Positions 62,651 to 64,000 of a stretch of DNA of 64,000 bases are shown one piece after another; position 1 is the stretch's first letter; each line of letters begins with the position of its first letter. The notes below the pieces were generated by a model. That model saw only the letters and a program-made list of their open reading frames with translations. It was not told the DNA's origin and did not search any database. This stretch comes from Neocallimastix lanati (nom. inval.) (taxonomy: Eukaryota > Neocallimastigomycota > Neocallimastigomycetes > Neocallimastigales > Neocallimastigaceae). The stretch covers positions 1 to 64,000 of the forward strand of contig JACVTC010000112.1 in NCBI GenBank assembly GCA_016946835.1, read 5' to 3'. The translations under genes were made by a program, and so were the position numbers.

Positions 62651-64000
<1,350 letters not shown>

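Overview
This is very AT-rich eukaryotic DNA. It has long homopolymer and trinucleotide runs, asparagine-rich proteins, genes split by short AT-rich GT-AG introns, and two classes of LTR retrotransposon. The fungal-type serine hydroxymethyltransferase and proteasome subunit, together with this composition, point to an anaerobic gut fungus (Neocallimastigomycota). That assignment is an inference from sequence style; Dictyostelium-like amoebae share the AT bias and poly-Asn, but the SHMT reads as fungal.

Layout. Positions 43-9279 hold a complete and apparently young Ty3/gypsy element with 613-bp LTRs. Its gag and pol frames meet at a textbook -1 frameshift site. Positions 9280-16000 are a graveyard: an imperfect inverted-repeat region, a broken Ty1/copia pol split by a nested 826-bp LTR-like insertion with a perfect 5-bp target duplication, the copia 3' LTR, a solo LTR of the same family, and a possible reverse-transcriptase relic. 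Host genes follow: cytosolic SHMT (+, 17022-18952), a TRIM37-like RING/B-box/MATH protein with a huge Asn-rich tail (+, 20103-26701), 20S proteasome alpha subunit PSMA6/Scl1 type (+, 28642-30496), about 8 kb of gene-free repeat-rich DNA, an F-BAR/SH3 protein (+, 38653-43203), an unrecognised Asn/Ser/Lys-rich protein with a microexon (-, 46562-48239), decayed copia sequence near 49.6-50.3 kb, GARP subunit VPS54 (+, 51186-56244), and a ZFAND4-like ubiquitin-domain/AN1 protein (-, 57194-60895). The last 3 kb hold a decayed copia gag on the minus strand.

The host genes do not form a pathway or cluster. They are independent housekeeping or trafficking genes (one-carbon metabolism, ubiquitination, proteasome, membrane curvature and cytokinesis, endosome-to-Golgi tethering). 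All gene models with introns were assembled by hand from splice sites, phase and protein-family continuity; every model closes in frame, but none has transcript support. No tRNA, rRNA or CRISPR array was seen.
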